From: Comamonadaceae bacterium PBBC1
Lineage (GTDB): Bacteria; Pseudomonadota; Gammaproteobacteria; Burkholderiales; Burkholderiaceae_C
Assembly: GCA_002256145.1 (NCBI GenBank)
Contig: NKIP01000007.1
Span: 62,001 to 126,000, forward strand
Direction: 5' to 3'
DNA: 64,000 nt
How positions within the stretch are numbered: the first letter of the stretch is position 1; the number at the start of each line of letters is the position of its first letter. The notes under the pieces were generated by a model, which was not told where the DNA came from, ran no database searches, and saw only the letters and a program-made list of their open reading frames with translations. The position numbers were made by a program, and so were the translations under genes. This document shows positions 49,377 through 59,070 of the stretch, piece by piece.

Positions 49377-49658
49377 CCCCTGCAGGTGGACAACACCGCG
49401 TCAACGCTCGAACCCCGTTTCAAAGTCTTGGAGGCCAACGAGCGCAGCACTTATATAGAGCTGGTCTATGCCGTGCCCGAAATCACCCGTTTTGAATACA
49501 CCACAACACACAGCGCTTTGGCCTGCCAGACGGCCCGTGGTTTTCAGGCCTACTGGAACGTGCCGGTGGATCTGGGCCCCAGGCCCGTGGTGTTGTGCAC
49601 CAAAACCTTTGACCGGGCTGGCAATGAAAGTCGGGTTTGGGCACACGCCTTGAACTGA
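49377..49658 (+). pseudogene. In-frame continuation of the protease gene beyond the TAG
   Basis: In the same frame directly after the stop, 93 codons read VDNTASTLEPRFKVLEANE, AVPEITRFEYTT, CQTARGFQAYW and CTKTFDRAGNESRVW. This is protein-like sequence with coding-like third positions and Cys pairs resembling the upstream part. The DNTAS..P and DRAGNE signatures resemble Ig-like modules. No ribosome-binding site supports separate translation. It is most likely the C-terminal domain cut off by a nonsense mutation, a sequencing error, or a suppressible stop. Confidence 0.7.
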
Positions 49659-49664
49659 TTACTT

Positions 49665-49697
49665 CAAAAAAAAAGCCCCTCACCCAGGTGAGGGGCT
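49665..49697 (-). terminator. Rho-independent terminator after the flavodoxin gene
   Basis: The hairpin at 49674-49697 (AGCCCCTCACC/GGTGAGGGGCT) is followed on the minus strand by nine T. It ends the pirin-flavodoxin transcript. Confidence 0.88.
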
Positions 49698-49723
49698 CAA
49701 GGGCATGACAAGCCCCTGATCGA

Positions 49724-50257
49724 TCAGCCGCGCAGTTTGGCGGCCACGGCGGCCACGCGCTCACCATAGGCTTTGGCGGTGTCCAGGTCACCCTGAGGAA
49801 TATCTTCAGCCGGGCTGGTGGGGCCCACTTGCGCCATCACGCCGGAGTTGGAGCCGATGCGGTTGATGGTGCCGTCGTTCATGGACGGCTGGCCCACCCA
49901 GACCATGCCTTGCTGCATGGCCAAGGTGATGAAGTACTGGATGGTGGACAGCTTGTCGCCACTGGGGCTGGCCGAAATGGTGAAACCGCCCGCCACCTTG
50001 TCTTTCCAGGCGCTGCTGAACCAGCGTTTGGACGTGGCGTCGGCAAACTTCTTGAACTGCCACGAGGCCATGCCCATGTAGGTGGGCGAGCCAAAAATGA
50101 TGGCGTCGGCCGCGTCCAGGGCCGCCCAGTCGGCCTCGGTGATGTTGCCGTCGGCATCAATGGCGATGCTTTGGGCGTTCGCGCCTTGGGCCACAAACTG
50201 GGCCACACGCTGGGTGTGGCCGTAGCCGGAATGGAAAACAACAACGGTTTGGGTCAT
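49724..50257 (-). CDS. Flavodoxin/WrbA-like NAD(P)H-dependent FMN protein
   Basis: About 177 residues. It has the flavodoxin fold with an FMN-phosphate loop near the N-terminus (VVVFHSGYGHTQRVAQ), GSPTYMGMASWQFKKFAD as in the WrbA/NQO group, and FTISASPSGDKLSTIQYF. The family includes quinone reductases; the substrate is not determinable. ATG 50257 has AAGGAG ten bases upstream. It lies 40 bases downstream of pirin on the same strand, likely one transcript, divergent from the LysR gene. Confidence 0.85.
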   Translation of the reverse strand: MTQTVVVFHSGYGHTQRVAQFVAQGANAQSIAIDADGNITEADWAALDAADAIIFGSPTYMGMASWQFKKFADATSKRWFSSAWKDKVAGGFTISASPSGDKLSTIQYFITLAMQQGMVWVGQPSMNDGTINRIGSNSGVMAQVGPTSPAEDIPQGDLDTAKAYGERVAAVAAKLRG

Positions 50258-50297
50258 GAAAAACTCCTTGAAACGATGAAAAAAAGACTGAAAAAAA

Positions 50298-51011
50298 TCA
50301 GGGGGCCAGATCGAAAACCAGCACTTCGGCATCCTCGCCCTGGCTCAAACTCAAAGCCGACTCGCCTTGCAGCAGGGCCGCGTCACCGGCCTGGAGCGAC
50401 TGGCCATTGGCCTGCAAGCGGCCACGCACCAAAAACACATAGGCCTTGCGGGCCGGGTCCAAACTCAAATGGGCCGTTTCTGCGCCTTCCAACAAACCCG
50501 CGTACATGCGGGCATCGGCATGGATCTGCACCGTGTGCTCGGCCGCTTGCGGGTCGGCGGGGGGAGCGGCCACCAAAGCCAATTGCCCGCGCTTGGCACT
50601 CTCGGGCACGGTTTTTTGCTCGTAGCCGGGGTCAATGCCCGTCACGTTGGGCTCGATCCAGATTTGCAAAAAGTGCGTCTGCTCACCTTGGGCATGGTTG
50701 AACTCGCTGTGTCGCACACCGCTGCCCGCGCTCATGCGCTGCACGTCGCCCGGCGGAATACCCTTCACGTTGCCCATGCTGTCTTGGTGGGCCAGATTGC
50801 CCGAGAGCACGTAGCTGATGATTTCCATGTCGCGGTGGCCGTGGGTGCCAAAGCCGGTGCCGGGTGCGATGCGGTCTTCGTTGATGACGCGCAGGTTGCC
50901 AAAACCCATGTGGGCCGGGTCAAAGTAATTGGCAAAAGAAAAGCTGTGAAAGGACTTGAGCCAGCCGTGGTCGGCGTAGCCGCGTTCGGTGGATTTGCGC
51001 AAGGTGAGCAT
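50298..51011 (-). CDS. Pirin family protein
   Basis: About 237 residues. A bicupin pirin/YhhW-type protein: SFSFANYFDPAHMGFGNLRVINED, then HGHRDMEIISYVLSG with metal-binding His residues and HSEFNHAQGEQTHFLQIWI. E. coli YhhW has quercetin 2,3-dioxygenase activity; the role here is unknown. ATG 51011 has GGAGA upstream. It lies 132 bases from the divergent LysR gene, which is the natural candidate regulator. Confidence 0.92.
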   Translation of the reverse strand: MLTLRKSTERGYADHGWLKSFHSFSFANYFDPAHMGFGNLRVINEDRIAPGTGFGTHGHRDMEIISYVLSGNLAHQDSMGNVKGIPPGDVQRMSAGSGVRHSEFNHAQGEQTHFLQIWIEPNVTGIDPGYEQKTVPESAKRGQLALVAAPPADPQAAEHTVQIHADARMYAGLLEGAETAHLSLDPARKAYVFLVRGRLQANGQSLQAGDAALLQGESALSLSQGEDAEVLVFDLAP

Positions 51012-51118
51012 GGGATTCTCCTGGTCAGCGTTGTGCGGCAAGGGCCGCACAAACAAGCCTGAACTTTAACGAAGGACAGTCCCCGCAGGGTGGCCCGCAT
51101 TTGCTGGCATCATTCAAA

Positions 51119-51130
51119 CTATTTCAATAG
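51119..51130. promoter_or_regulatory. Dyad CTATT-TC-AATAG between pirin and lysR
   Basis: Palindromic AT-rich element 14 bases before the LysR ATG, in the divergent gap. LysR proteins bind such dyads and autoregulate, so it may be the operator for both genes. Inference only. Confidence 0.3.
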
Positions 51131-51143
51131 TCAGGCCACCACC

Positions 51144-52082
51144 ATGCAAACGCCACGCGACTGGCTCACACCCGAGGCCCTCTTGATGCTGCAAACCATT
51201 GGCCAACAAGGCAGCTTTGCCGCCGCCGCCCGCACGCTGAACCTGGTGCCCAGCGCCCTGACCTACCGGGTGCGCCAAATCGAAGATGCGCTGGACGTGC
51301 TGCTGTTTGACCGAAGTGCCCGCCAGGCCGTGCCCACCGCCGCAGGCCGCGAGTTGCTGCGCGAGGCAAGCCGATTGCTCGACGACATGGACGCCGTGGC
51401 CAATCGGGTGCGCCGTGTGGCCACGGGCTGGGAAGCGGTGTTCACGGTGGCCGTCGACACCATCGTCTCACGCGGTGTGGTCATGGACCTGTGCGCCCGT
51501 TTTTTGGCGCTGGGTGCGCCCACCCGGCTGAGGCTGCGCTACGAGACCTTGTCGGGCACCCTGGCCGCCCTCACCTCGGGTCAGGCCGATTTGGCCTTGG
51601 GCGTGGTGCTGGAGCCGGGCTTGCAAAACGACATCCGGCATGCGGTGCTGGGCGACATCGCTTTTGTCTATGCGGTGGCCCCACACCATCCACTGGCCCA
51701 AGCCCCCGAGCCGCTGAGTGACCTCAGTTTGCAGCAGCACCGCGCTGTGGCGGTGGCCGACTCGGTCAGCCGGGGCACGGGTCTGACCATGGGTTTGCAA
51801 GGCGGGCAAGACGTGTTCACCGTGCCCGACATGACCAGCAAACTGGAGGCGCAGCTGCGCGGTTTAGGCGGTGGTTTTTTGCCAGAGACCTTGGCCAGGC
51901 CCTTCATCAACAAGGGCCTGCTGGTCCCCAAAAGCGTCCACACCCCACGCACCAACACCTGCCACCATGCCTGGCGCGACACGCCCCAAGCACCGGCCGG
52001 ACAAGCTTTGCGCTGGTGGTTGACTCAACTGGAAAGTCCGGCGACACGCCAGGCGCTTTTGCGGCCGTCGCAGCGTGTGTGA
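51144..52082 (+). CDS. LysR-family transcriptional regulator
   Basis: About 312 residues. The N-terminal winged helix has QQGSFAAAARTLNLVPSALTYRVRQIEDALDVLLFDR. The effector domain follows with ATGWEAVFTVAVDTIVSR, LSGTLAALTSGQADLALG and a GGGFLPETLARP loop. ATG 51144 gives the normal length; an in-frame GTG-type extension from 51090 lacks support. Divergent from pirin and flavodoxin. Confidence 0.92.
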   Translation: MQTPRDWLTPEALLMLQTIGQQGSFAAAARTLNLVPSALTYRVRQIEDALDVLLFDRSARQAVPTAAGRELLREASRLLDDMDAVANRVRRVATGWEAVFTVAVDTIVSRGVVMDLCARFLALGAPTRLRLRYETLSGTLAALTSGQADLALGVVLEPGLQNDIRHAVLGDIAFVYAVAPHHPLAQAPEPLSDLSLQQHRAVAVADSVSRGTGLTMGLQGGQDVFTVPDMTSKLEAQLRGLGGGFLPETLARPFINKGLLVPKSVHTPRTNTCHHAWRDTPQAPAGQALRWWLTQLESPATRQALLRPSQRV

Positions 52083-52159
52083 AGCCGTCCACCCAAACCC
52101 GCATCGGGGATAACCCACCCGGGTGGTTTCAAGCCCCATTTCTCAGCTAAAGTGATTAC

Positions 52160-53206
52160 ATGAACACACAACACATCGCCATCATTGGAGTCGGCATGGC
52201 CGGCGTGACTTGCGCACGCACTTTGCGCCAGGCCGGACACAACGTCACCTTGTTTGAAAAAAGCCGGGGCTTAGGCGGGCGCATGTCGACCCGGTCCAGC
52301 GCTTTTGGCAGCTTTGACCACGGAGCGCAGTATTTCACGGTACGCGACCCACGCTTTGAGCTGGCCATCGGCACCGCCCCCGGCGTGTGCAAACCCTGGA
52401 GCGCCAACGCGGTGCGTGTGCTGGACCCCAATGGCCGCGTGATCGAGGCGGGCCTGCCCGGTGGTGAGCGCCATTGGGTGGCTGCACCCGGCATGAACGC
52501 TTTGGTCAAGGCCTGGGCAACGCCCTTGGTGGAAGACGGCAATGTGCAGCTGCAAACCCGGGTCACCCTCATGTCGGCCGACCCCCTGAAGAAAAACGGC
52601 TGGCAACTGCACACCGAAGGTGAAGACGGCGGGCAGCAGGTGTATGCCGGTTTCGACAAAGTGATTTTGGCCATCCCACCCGCCCAAGCCGCCGCGTTGC
52701 TCAGCGCCTCGGGTCTGAGCGACTTGGCCACGCCATTGAGCTCGGTGACGGTGGACCCTTGCTGGACACTCATGTTGGCCTACCCCCAGGCCGTGCAACC
52801 GGGCTTGATCACCATTGGCCCCCAATGGAATGCCGCCCGCAGCACGCACCACCGCATCGCCTGGATGGCGCGTGAATCGTCCAAACCCGGGCGCGAACGC
52901 ATTGAACGCTGGACCGTGCAGGCCAGTGCCCCATGGTCAGCCGAACATGTGAACGACACCCCCGAGCGGGTCAAAGGCAAGCTGATCAAGGCCTTTGCCG
53001 AAATCACCGGCATCCGTGTCACCCCGGACCATGCCGAGGTGCACCGCTGGCTGTACGCCAAAACGGCACAGCCCTTGGGCCAAAGCTTTTTGTGGTCCAA
53101 AGACACAGGCGTGGGCTTGTGTGGCGACTGGTGTTTGGGTCACCGGGTCGAAGACGCCTTTGTCTCGGGCCTGGAGCTGGCTTTGGCGGTGCTCCAAAAA
53201 CGCTGA
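52160..53206 (+). CDS. FAD/NAD(P)-dependent amine oxidase/renalase-like oxidoreductase
   Basis: 348 residues. The N-terminal Rossmann motif IAIIGVGMAGVTCARTLRQAG has the acidic FEKS strand end, followed by GLGGRMSTRSSAFGSFDHGAQYFTV as in the amine-oxidase/renalase-like group. C-terminal FAD contact GLCGDWCLGHRVEDAFVSGLELA. Substrate unknown. It is followed six bases later by gluQ, so probably cotranscribed. Confidence 0.85.
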   Translation: MNTQHIAIIGVGMAGVTCARTLRQAGHNVTLFEKSRGLGGRMSTRSSAFGSFDHGAQYFTVRDPRFELAIGTAPGVCKPWSANAVRVLDPNGRVIEAGLPGGERHWVAAPGMNALVKAWATPLVEDGNVQLQTRVTLMSADPLKKNGWQLHTEGEDGGQQVYAGFDKVILAIPPAQAAALLSASGLSDLATPLSSVTVDPCWTLMLAYPQAVQPGLITIGPQWNAARSTHHRIAWMARESSKPGRERIERWTVQASAPWSAEHVNDTPERVKGKLIKAFAEITGIRVTPDHAEVHRWLYAKTAQPLGQSFLWSKDTGVGLCGDWCLGHRVEDAFVSGLELALAVLQKR

Positions 53207-53212
53207 GCCTGC

Positions 53213-54151
53213 ATGCCCGGGGACTACACAGGCCGGTTTGCACCCTCGCCAACCGGCCTTTTGCATGCGGGATCACTGGTGGCGGCACTGGCCAGTTGGC
53301 TGGACGCACGCAGCCGTGGCGGCCGGTGGCTCGTGCGCATCGAAGACGTGGACACACCACGCTGTGTGCCGGGGGCTGACCAGGCCATCTTGCAACAGTT
53401 GGCGGCCTGCGGTTTGGTGCCCGATGGCCCCGTGGTGTGGCAAAGCCAGCGCAGCGACCTTTATGCCGATGCCTTGCAAACCCTGGTGAAAAAAGGCTGG
53501 GCCTATCCGTGTGGCTGCTCACGCAAAGACATTGAATCGGCCCAAACCGTGGCCCGGCACAGCGCTGCAGTCTACCCCGGCACTTGCCGCGAAGGCCTGG
53601 ATGGCAAACCCGCCCGCGCCTGGCGACTGAATGTGCGGGCCATGCAAGAGGCCTTGGGCTTGCCCGCCATCACGTCCTGGCAAGACCGTCGCTTGGGGCC
53701 GCAACAACAAAACGTGAACGAAGAAGTAGGCGACTTTGTGCTGCGCCGCGCCGACGGCCTTTGGGCCTATCAGTTGGCCGTGGTGGTGGACGACGCGGCC
53801 CAAGGCATCACCCATGTGGTGCGCGGCCAAGACCTGGCCGACAACACGGCACGGCAAATCGTGCTGCAGCACGCCTTGGGCCTGCCCACGCCGCAATACC
53901 TGCACACGCCCTTGGTGCTGGGCACCAATGGCGAAAAGCTCAGCAAACAAAACGGGGCCATGGCATTGGACGTAGCCAACCCTCAAGCTGCTTTGTCAGC
54001 CCTCAATGGTGCCGCGCAAGTGCTGGGCTTGCCCTCTGTGCCTGAGCACACAAGCCCGGAGCAGGCCCTGCACAAGTGGACAATCCTGGCAGCCTCGCAA
54101 AGCATGTTTTTGGGAGTGCCCCACCCTCGCCGCGATAATCTCAGGCTTTAG
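53213..54151 (+). CDS. gluQ: Glutamyl-Q tRNA(Asp) synthetase
   Basis: Attaches glutamate to queuosine at the wobble base of tRNA-Asp. 312 residues, a truncated GluRS-like protein without an anticodon-binding domain. The HIGH-like motif is in [19 protein letters not shown], the RIEDVDTPR motif follows, and zinc ligands are CGCSRKDIE and YPGTC. The KMSKS-like motif is KLSKQNGA. It indicates that the organism uses queuosine. Confidence 0.94.
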   Translation: MPGDYTGRFAPSPTGLLHAGSLVAALASWLDARSRGGRWLVRIEDVDTPRCVPGADQAILQQLAACGLVPDGPVVWQSQRSDLYADALQTLVKKGWAYPCGCSRKDIESAQTVARHSAAVYPGTCREGLDGKPARAWRLNVRAMQEALGLPAITSWQDRRLGPQQQNVNEEVGDFVLRRADGLWAYQLAVVVDDAAQGITHVVRGQDLADNTARQIVLQHALGLPTPQYLHTPLVLGTNGEKLSKQNGAMALDVANPQAALSALNGAAQVLGLPSVPEHTSPEQALHKWTILAASQSMFLGVPHPRRDNLRL

Positions 54152-54168
54152 ACACAAGACCCGCTCCC

Positions 54169-54927
54169 ATGACGACGCCTGACGACATCAACACCGCCCC
54201 AGCCATCGAAGCCACCGCACCCCCAAATGCCTCAAATGCTCAAGAAGCGCCCTTCATGCGCACCATCAAAACCTATGTGTTGCGAGCCGGGCGCATGGGC
54301 TCAGGGCAAGTGCGGGCCTTCGAACAGTTCGGACCTCGGTTTTTAGTTCCGTACAGCGAAGATCGTCTGGACGTACAGGCCGTTTTTGGACGCCACGCGC
54401 CCTTGATATTGGAAATCGGTTTTGGCATGGGCGACGCCACGGCCAAGATTGCTCAAGTGCGCCCGAATGACAACTTTTTGTGCTGCGAAGTGCACGAACC
54501 CGGTGTGGGCGCCCTGCTCAAGCGCTGCGGCGAAGAAGCCATTGGCAACATCCGCATCGTGCAGCACGATGCCATCGAGGTCATGGACCACATGCTGGGA
54601 ACGGACAGTCTGGACGGGGTGCACATTTTCTTTCCGGACCCTTGGCATAAAAGCCGCCACCACAAACGCCGCCTGATCCAGTCCCCCTTCATCCAGCGCC
54701 TGGCCCAACACATCAAACCCGGCGGCTACCTGCACTTGGCAACAGACTGGCAGCCCTATTCGGAGCAAATGATGGGCGTGCTGCGAGCCGAGCCCTTGCT
54801 GGTCAACACCAGCCATGCCGCTGACGGCTTTGCCACCAAGCCCGACTACCGCCCACTGACCAAATTTGAAAACCGGGGTCTGAAACTCGGCCACGGCGTG
54901 TGGGACTTGGTGTTTCGCCGCGTCTGA
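54169..54927 (+). CDS. trmB: tRNA (guanine-N7-)-methyltransferase
   Basis: Makes m7G46 in tRNA. 252 residues. A 30-residue low-complexity N-terminus is followed by [17 protein letters not shown], the SAM-binding [31 protein letters not shown], and the family signature [17 protein letters not shown]. Gap to gluQ is 17 bases. Confidence 0.95.
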   Translation: MTTPDDINTAPAIEATAPPNASNAQEAPFMRTIKTYVLRAGRMGSGQVRAFEQFGPRFLVPYSEDRLDVQAVFGRHAPLILEIGFGMGDATAKIAQVRPNDNFLCCEVHEPGVGALLKRCGEEAIGNIRIVQHDAIEVMDHMLGTDSLDGVHIFFPDPWHKSRHHKRRLIQSPFIQRLAQHIKPGGYLHLATDWQPYSEQMMGVLRAEPLLVNTSHAADGFATKPDYRPLTKFENRGLKLGHGVWDLVFRRV

Positions 54928-54928
54928 C

Positions 54929-55837
54929 ATGCGCGAAGCAGTGCACGCCGTGCCCTTGCCCATGCGCGATGGCGTGAGCGCCAGCGTGGTTTCGGTGCCC
55001 CAGGGCGCAGCCAACGTACTCGATTTTTTGGCCCAGCGCATGCCCGGCATCTCGCGCAGCGAATGGGCCGAGCGCTTGGCACAAGGTTTGGTGTTGCATG
55101 AAGATGGGCAAACCGCCCTGCCCCACCAAAGCTGCCAACCCGGCCAGCGTTTGTATTACTACCGCCATCTGGCCGATGAACCAGTCTTGCCGTTTCAGGC
55201 GCACATCCTGTTTGAAGACGCGCACTTGCTGGTGGCCGACAAACCGCATTTCATGCCCGTCACGCCCTCTGGCCCTTATGTACAGCAAAGTCTGTTGGTG
55301 CAACTCAAGCGCATGACAGGATGCGCCGACCTGGTGCCGCTTCACCGCATCGACCGAGAAACCGCGGGACTGGTGTTGATGGGTAAACGCCTGCAAGACC
55401 GCGATGCTTACCACGCGCTGTTTCGCAACAAAGACATCCACAAAACTTACCACGCGGTCGCCGCTGCGCCGCTTGACTCGGCCTTGCCTGCGGTGTACGC
55501 CAGCCGCTTGGTCCCCGGCGAGCCATTTTTCAGAACAAAGGAAGTGACAGGCCCCGCCAACAGCGAGACCCGAATCCGGGTGTTAAAGACCCAAGGCGAG
55601 CGAGCGCTTTACCAACTCAAACCCATCACAGGCAAACGCCACCAACTGCGGGTGCACATGAACGCCTTGGGTCTGCCAATCCAAGGCGACGCTTTCTACC
55701 CCTCAATTTTGCGTGGCCCGGACGAGCCCGAAGACTTCAGCCAGCCCTTGCAACTGTTAGCGCAATCGATCGCCTTCACCGACCCCCACACAGGCCAAGC
55801 CCGTGTGTTTGAAAGCCAGCTGAAACTCCAGCTGTAA
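54929..55837 (+). CDS. RluA-family pseudouridine synthase
   Basis: 302 residues. The N-terminal S4-like region (SRSEWAERLAQGLVLHEDG) precedes the pseudouridine synthase core with the catalytic Asp in PLHRIDRETAGLVLMGK and GKRHQLRVHMNALGLPIQGD. The target (rRNA or tRNA uridine) cannot be assigned from the sequence. Starts one base after the trmB stop. Confidence 0.88.
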   Translation: MREAVHAVPLPMRDGVSASVVSVPQGAANVLDFLAQRMPGISRSEWAERLAQGLVLHEDGQTALPHQSCQPGQRLYYYRHLADEPVLPFQAHILFEDAHLLVADKPHFMPVTPSGPYVQQSLLVQLKRMTGCADLVPLHRIDRETAGLVLMGKRLQDRDAYHALFRNKDIHKTYHAVAAAPLDSALPAVYASRLVPGEPFFRTKEVTGPANSETRIRVLKTQGERALYQLKPITGKRHQLRVHMNALGLPIQGDAFYPSILRGPDEPEDFSQPLQLLAQSIAFTDPHTGQARVFESQLKLQL

Positions 55838-55883
55838 GCGACCCGCAGATCAGGCTTTGCCTTGGCAAGATGGCATGGCATCT

Positions 55884-55910
55884 TAAAAACGGCCGCTGTG
55901 CAGCGGCCGC
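55884..55910 (-). terminator. Terminator between the convergent pseudouridine synthase and DUF349 genes
   Basis: CGGCCGCTG/CAGCGGCCG hairpin followed on the minus strand by TTTTT. It ends the DUF349 transcript and may also stop the plus-strand one. Confidence 0.7.
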
Positions 55911-55932
55911 AGTCAAACGACAGGGTGCGCCA

Positions 55933-58695
55933 TCAATTGCGCAACAGCCCTTTCAAGGCGTTTTGCAAACGACGTGCAGACACCTCGTCGTGCGGACCTG
56001 ACAACACCTGGGCCACATCCTGGGCCCAAGTCTCTGCAGGACCGGGTTGATTGCGCTGTGTGAGCAATTGCAATTGCAGGGCACGACGCGCGGACAACTG
56101 TTCGGCAGGCGTGGGCACTTCAGCAGCCATTTCAAGGCGAAGCAAGGCCGTTGAGGCACTCTCTTTGGCCGGTGAACTCAGGGCCTGAGTCCAGACCTGG
56201 CGGGTCGATGCATTGACGGCACGGCCCAACTCCTGTGTGCTCGGCAAGGCATCGGCTTGACGCTCTTGCCAAGCCCCCATGAGACGCGTGAGGGTCTCAC
56301 CATGGGCTTGGGCGGCCAGCTTGCGCAAAGACATCTCAGCACGCTCCAAGGCCTCGCGCTGAGCACGGAAAGCGGCATCACCCAAACGGGGTCCACGATC
56401 TGGCCGTTGCTCAAAGTCACCTCGGCCAGAGCGATCGCGCTCGCCCATGCGAGGCTGGCCACGCTCGCCCATGCGCTCGCCGGGACGGCCTGAGCGTTCG
56501 CCCGGACGCGCATCGCGGCGGCCTGTGGGGGCTGGCGCTTCGGTTTTCTTTTGTCCAGGACGGTCATCGCCCCGAACCGCCACCACCCGTTTGGGCGCTT
56601 GCACTTTGGCCACAGGTGGCGCCGCAGCGTCGCTCTGTGCACCCGTGTCGCCGGACACTTCCTGACCTTCAGCCGATGGAGCAGACGCATTGGCCATGTC
56701 CGAGCCTTCGCCGTCGGAAGGAGCGGCGTCTTGATCAGGCGCAGCACCGGATGCGGGCAATTCGGCCCGAACCTCTGGGGCAGGACTGGTTTTTTCAGCC
56801 AACACCGCTGCAGCTTGGCCACGCAATGCGGCGTCGAGTGCGGCCATGGCGGCACGAATTTTGGTGGCATCGCCACTGGCATTGGCCGCTTCCAAAGCTT
56901 GAGAGGCGTCGATCACCATGCGGTCGTGTGCATTCAAGGGTGCGGACACATGCTGGCGCTCAGAGCCTTTGCGCTGGAAAGCTTCATCCAGAGGCGCTCG
57001 GAAAATTTCCCACAGTTTTTGCTCGGTTTTGCGGTCCAAAGGCACGGACTGGGCCTCGGTTTGCCAACGGGTTTGCAAAGCCTTCACGGCATCTACGCGC
57101 AAAGCCGCAGCCGAGCCCAACTCGCGGGCCTCTTGGATCAAGGCTTGGCGGCGCTCAATGCTGGCCTTTTGTGCGGCCTCCAGTCGGGCTGCAGCAGCCT
57201 TGAAAAGGGCTTTCCACTGAGACTGCATTTCAGCAAATGACTTTTCGCTCAAGTGGCCAGCATTGCGCCAACGGTCCGCAAACTGGTGCAAAGCCCGCAA
57301 TTGGCCACGCCAGTCTTCACTGTCGGCATGCGCGGCAGTGAACGCTTTGACTTCCTCTATCAGCGCCACACGCTGCGCACGGTGGTCGGCCGATTCTTTT
57401 TTGATTTGCTCCAGCCACAACAGCACTGTTTTGTAGGCCTCGTTGCAAGCCGCGTCAAAACGTTTCCACAAAGCGTGGTTGGGCAGGCCACCTTGGTCGG
57501 TTTGCTTCCAGCTTTCACGCAGTTGGCGCAGCTTGTCTTGCATTTTGCGCCCCCCCACGGTGGGGGTTTTGTCTTGACCAAGCAAAGCTTCAGCCTGAGC
57601 CACCAGGTCTTGACGGATCTGGTCGGCTCGCCAGCGTTGCCAGCCTTCGAGTTCGCCCGCTGCGGTCAAGGCCAAGTGCACACGCTCATCCAAGACCGTG
57701 TCCAGATGCTTGCCGTGAACTTTGAGCACCGCACGCAAAGCCACTGCAGCTTCAGCAGACGCTTTTCCTTGACCCTCAGCGGCTTCTTTTTCAACCGCTT
57801 CGAGCACGGGCGTGACGGCAGCACTGGCGGCTTCGCGCAGAGCCTGACGTTGCGCTGGATCCAATTTGGGCTTGGCGGGTTTGTCTGTTTTTTCGGTTTT
57901 GGCTTGTTCTGCAACGGGTGCGGCCTCTTTGCCCGTGTCACCGCGCAAGCGTCGAATTTCGTCGGCCCAAACAGGCACCGAAGGCAAGGCTGCGGCGGGG
58001 TCGGTTTGAGCCAAACCGGCCAAATCCAGAGCTGCCGAAAAACCATCCCAGACCGCTTGAAGTTGTTTACCCGCCACCTCCAGTTGAGAGGGGTACTTCA
58101 GGTCCACACTCGGCCAAACCGCATTTTGGGTGAGGGCCAAAGCCTGGGCTTGCCACTGCACCACATCCGCTTGCAAACCCGCATGACCGCTTTGGGCTTC
58201 AATCAAATGTTTGGTGGAAAGCACTTCCACACGCTGCGCCAACAAAACGGCCGCCTCGCGCTGCACCATGACTTGGTGCTGCAAGTCTTCGACTCCTTTG
58301 ACCACTTCGGCCAATCGCAATTTCAGGCTGGCCAAAGGTTCGCGCGACAAGGGGGCACCGGCCTTGGCCGCATCACGCTGCCATGCCAAGGCATCGGCAA
58401 TGTTCAAACGCGGTGCCATCAGCATGTGTTCGGCTTTCTGGCCCCAATCACTGGCCAAAGCCTCCTGTCCGTGGGCGCGTTTGATCTCGTCGAGTTTTTC
58501 CTTGAGGATTTTGGCCACGCCTTTGTCACGGCTGGCCAGTTCACGGTAAACATCGTTGAGCAATGCCTCTGCAGGCTCGGAGGCCAACCACTCACGCAAA
58601 CGGGCGCTGCGTTCACCGGATGTGGCGGCATTGAAGATACCGGCCGTCATGGGATCGAGGGCGGCAAGGTCAAAAGGCTTGAATGATGAGGTCAC
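55933..58695 (-). CDS. Large DUF349-domain protein
   Basis: About 920 residues, predicted mostly alpha-helical and cytoplasmic. Repeated DUF349-type segments are seen: LRQLRESWKQTDQGGLPNHALWKRFDAAC, LRALHQFADRWRNAGHLSEKSF and LQTRWQTEAQSVPLDRKTEQKLWEIFR. The C-terminal third is low complexity with Arg/Gly/Pro-rich stretches (PGERSGRPGERMGERG). DUF349 proteins have no well-defined role; some act in competence or RNA-linked processes. GTG 58695 (VTSSFKPFDLAALDP) is chosen because the upstream frame is not protein-like; ATG 58650 is possible. No clear ribosome-binding site. Confidence 0.8.
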   Translation of the reverse strand: MTSSFKPFDLAALDPMTAGIFNAATSGERSARLREWLASEPAEALLNDVYRELASRDKGVAKILKEKLDEIKRAHGQEALASDWGQKAEHMLMAPRLNIADALAWQRDAAKAGAPLSREPLASLKLRLAEVVKGVEDLQHQVMVQREAAVLLAQRVEVLSTKHLIEAQSGHAGLQADVVQWQAQALALTQNAVWPSVDLKYPSQLEVAGKQLQAVWDGFSAALDLAGLAQTDPAAALPSVPVWADEIRRLRGDTGKEAAPVAEQAKTEKTDKPAKPKLDPAQRQALREAASAAVTPVLEAVEKEAAEGQGKASAEAAVALRAVLKVHGKHLDTVLDERVHLALTAAGELEGWQRWRADQIRQDLVAQAEALLGQDKTPTVGGRKMQDKLRQLRESWKQTDQGGLPNHALWKRFDAACNEAYKTVLLWLEQIKKESADHRAQRVALIEEVKAFTAAHADSEDWRGQLRALHQFADRWRNAGHLSEKSFAEMQSQWKALFKAAAARLEAAQKASIERRQALIQEARELGSAAALRVDAVKALQTRWQTEAQSVPLDRKTEQKLWEIFRAPLDEAFQRKGSERQHVSAPLNAHDRMVIDASQALEAANASGDATKIRAAMAALDAALRGQAAAVLAEKTSPAPEVRAELPASGAAPDQDAAPSDGEGSDMANASAPSAEGQEVSGDTGAQSDAAAPPVAKVQAPKRVVAVRGDDRPGQKKTEAPAPTGRRDARPGERSGRPGERMGERGQPRMGERDRSGRGDFEQRPDRGPRLGDAAFRAQREALERAEMSLRKLAAQAHGETLTRLMGAWQERQADALPSTQELGRAVNASTRQVWTQALSSPAKESASTALLRLEMAAEVPTPAEQLSARRALQLQLLTQRNQPGPAETWAQDVAQVLSGPHDEVSARRLQNALKGLLRN

Positions 58696-58906
58696 GGTAA
58701 AAACTTTAAAACACGTTGGGTGCCAAGACGGCGGCGGGCCGACAGACTCGACCCCTGGGGACCAACTCGGCAACACAAACGTGTATTTTCGCCGGGATTT
58801 GCACGCGACAGAAAGCGGAACGCGAATCCAAGCGAAACAGGACGGTTTTCAGAGCCAAAAAACCATCTATATATTCAATGAAATCTATCAAACAAAATTT
58901 AAATAC

Positions 58907-58934
58907 TTGACGGGTTATTAAAATTTCTTAAAAT
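58907..58934 (+). promoter_or_regulatory. Probable sigma70 promoter for the lytic transglycosylase gene
   Basis: TTGACG (58907-58912), 16-base spacer, TAAAAT (58929-58934), in an AT-rich stretch of the 58696-59070 gap, roughly 135 bases before the start codon. The rest of that gap holds no gene or other clear element. Confidence 0.55.
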
Positions 58935-59070
58935 TTGCCACACATCGGCACCACTAGGGATAACCCGAGCATCAGCCGATTCGCTGCAAACCCCTCCTGG
59001 TCTGCAGTCTCGGCCCCCCTACCAAGCGTTTGCCTGCGGCATGTTCACGCTTGACACGAGAGGAGTTTTT

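Noticed and set aside
49386..49658. Separate small gene after the protease
   Set aside because: It is in the same frame and continuous with the protease, has no ribosome-binding site and starts without a good initiation codon; it is better seen as the cut-off C-terminus.
57253..58686. 477-codon plus-strand frame opposite the DUF349 gene
   Set aside because: Antisense of a clear coding gene; no family features.
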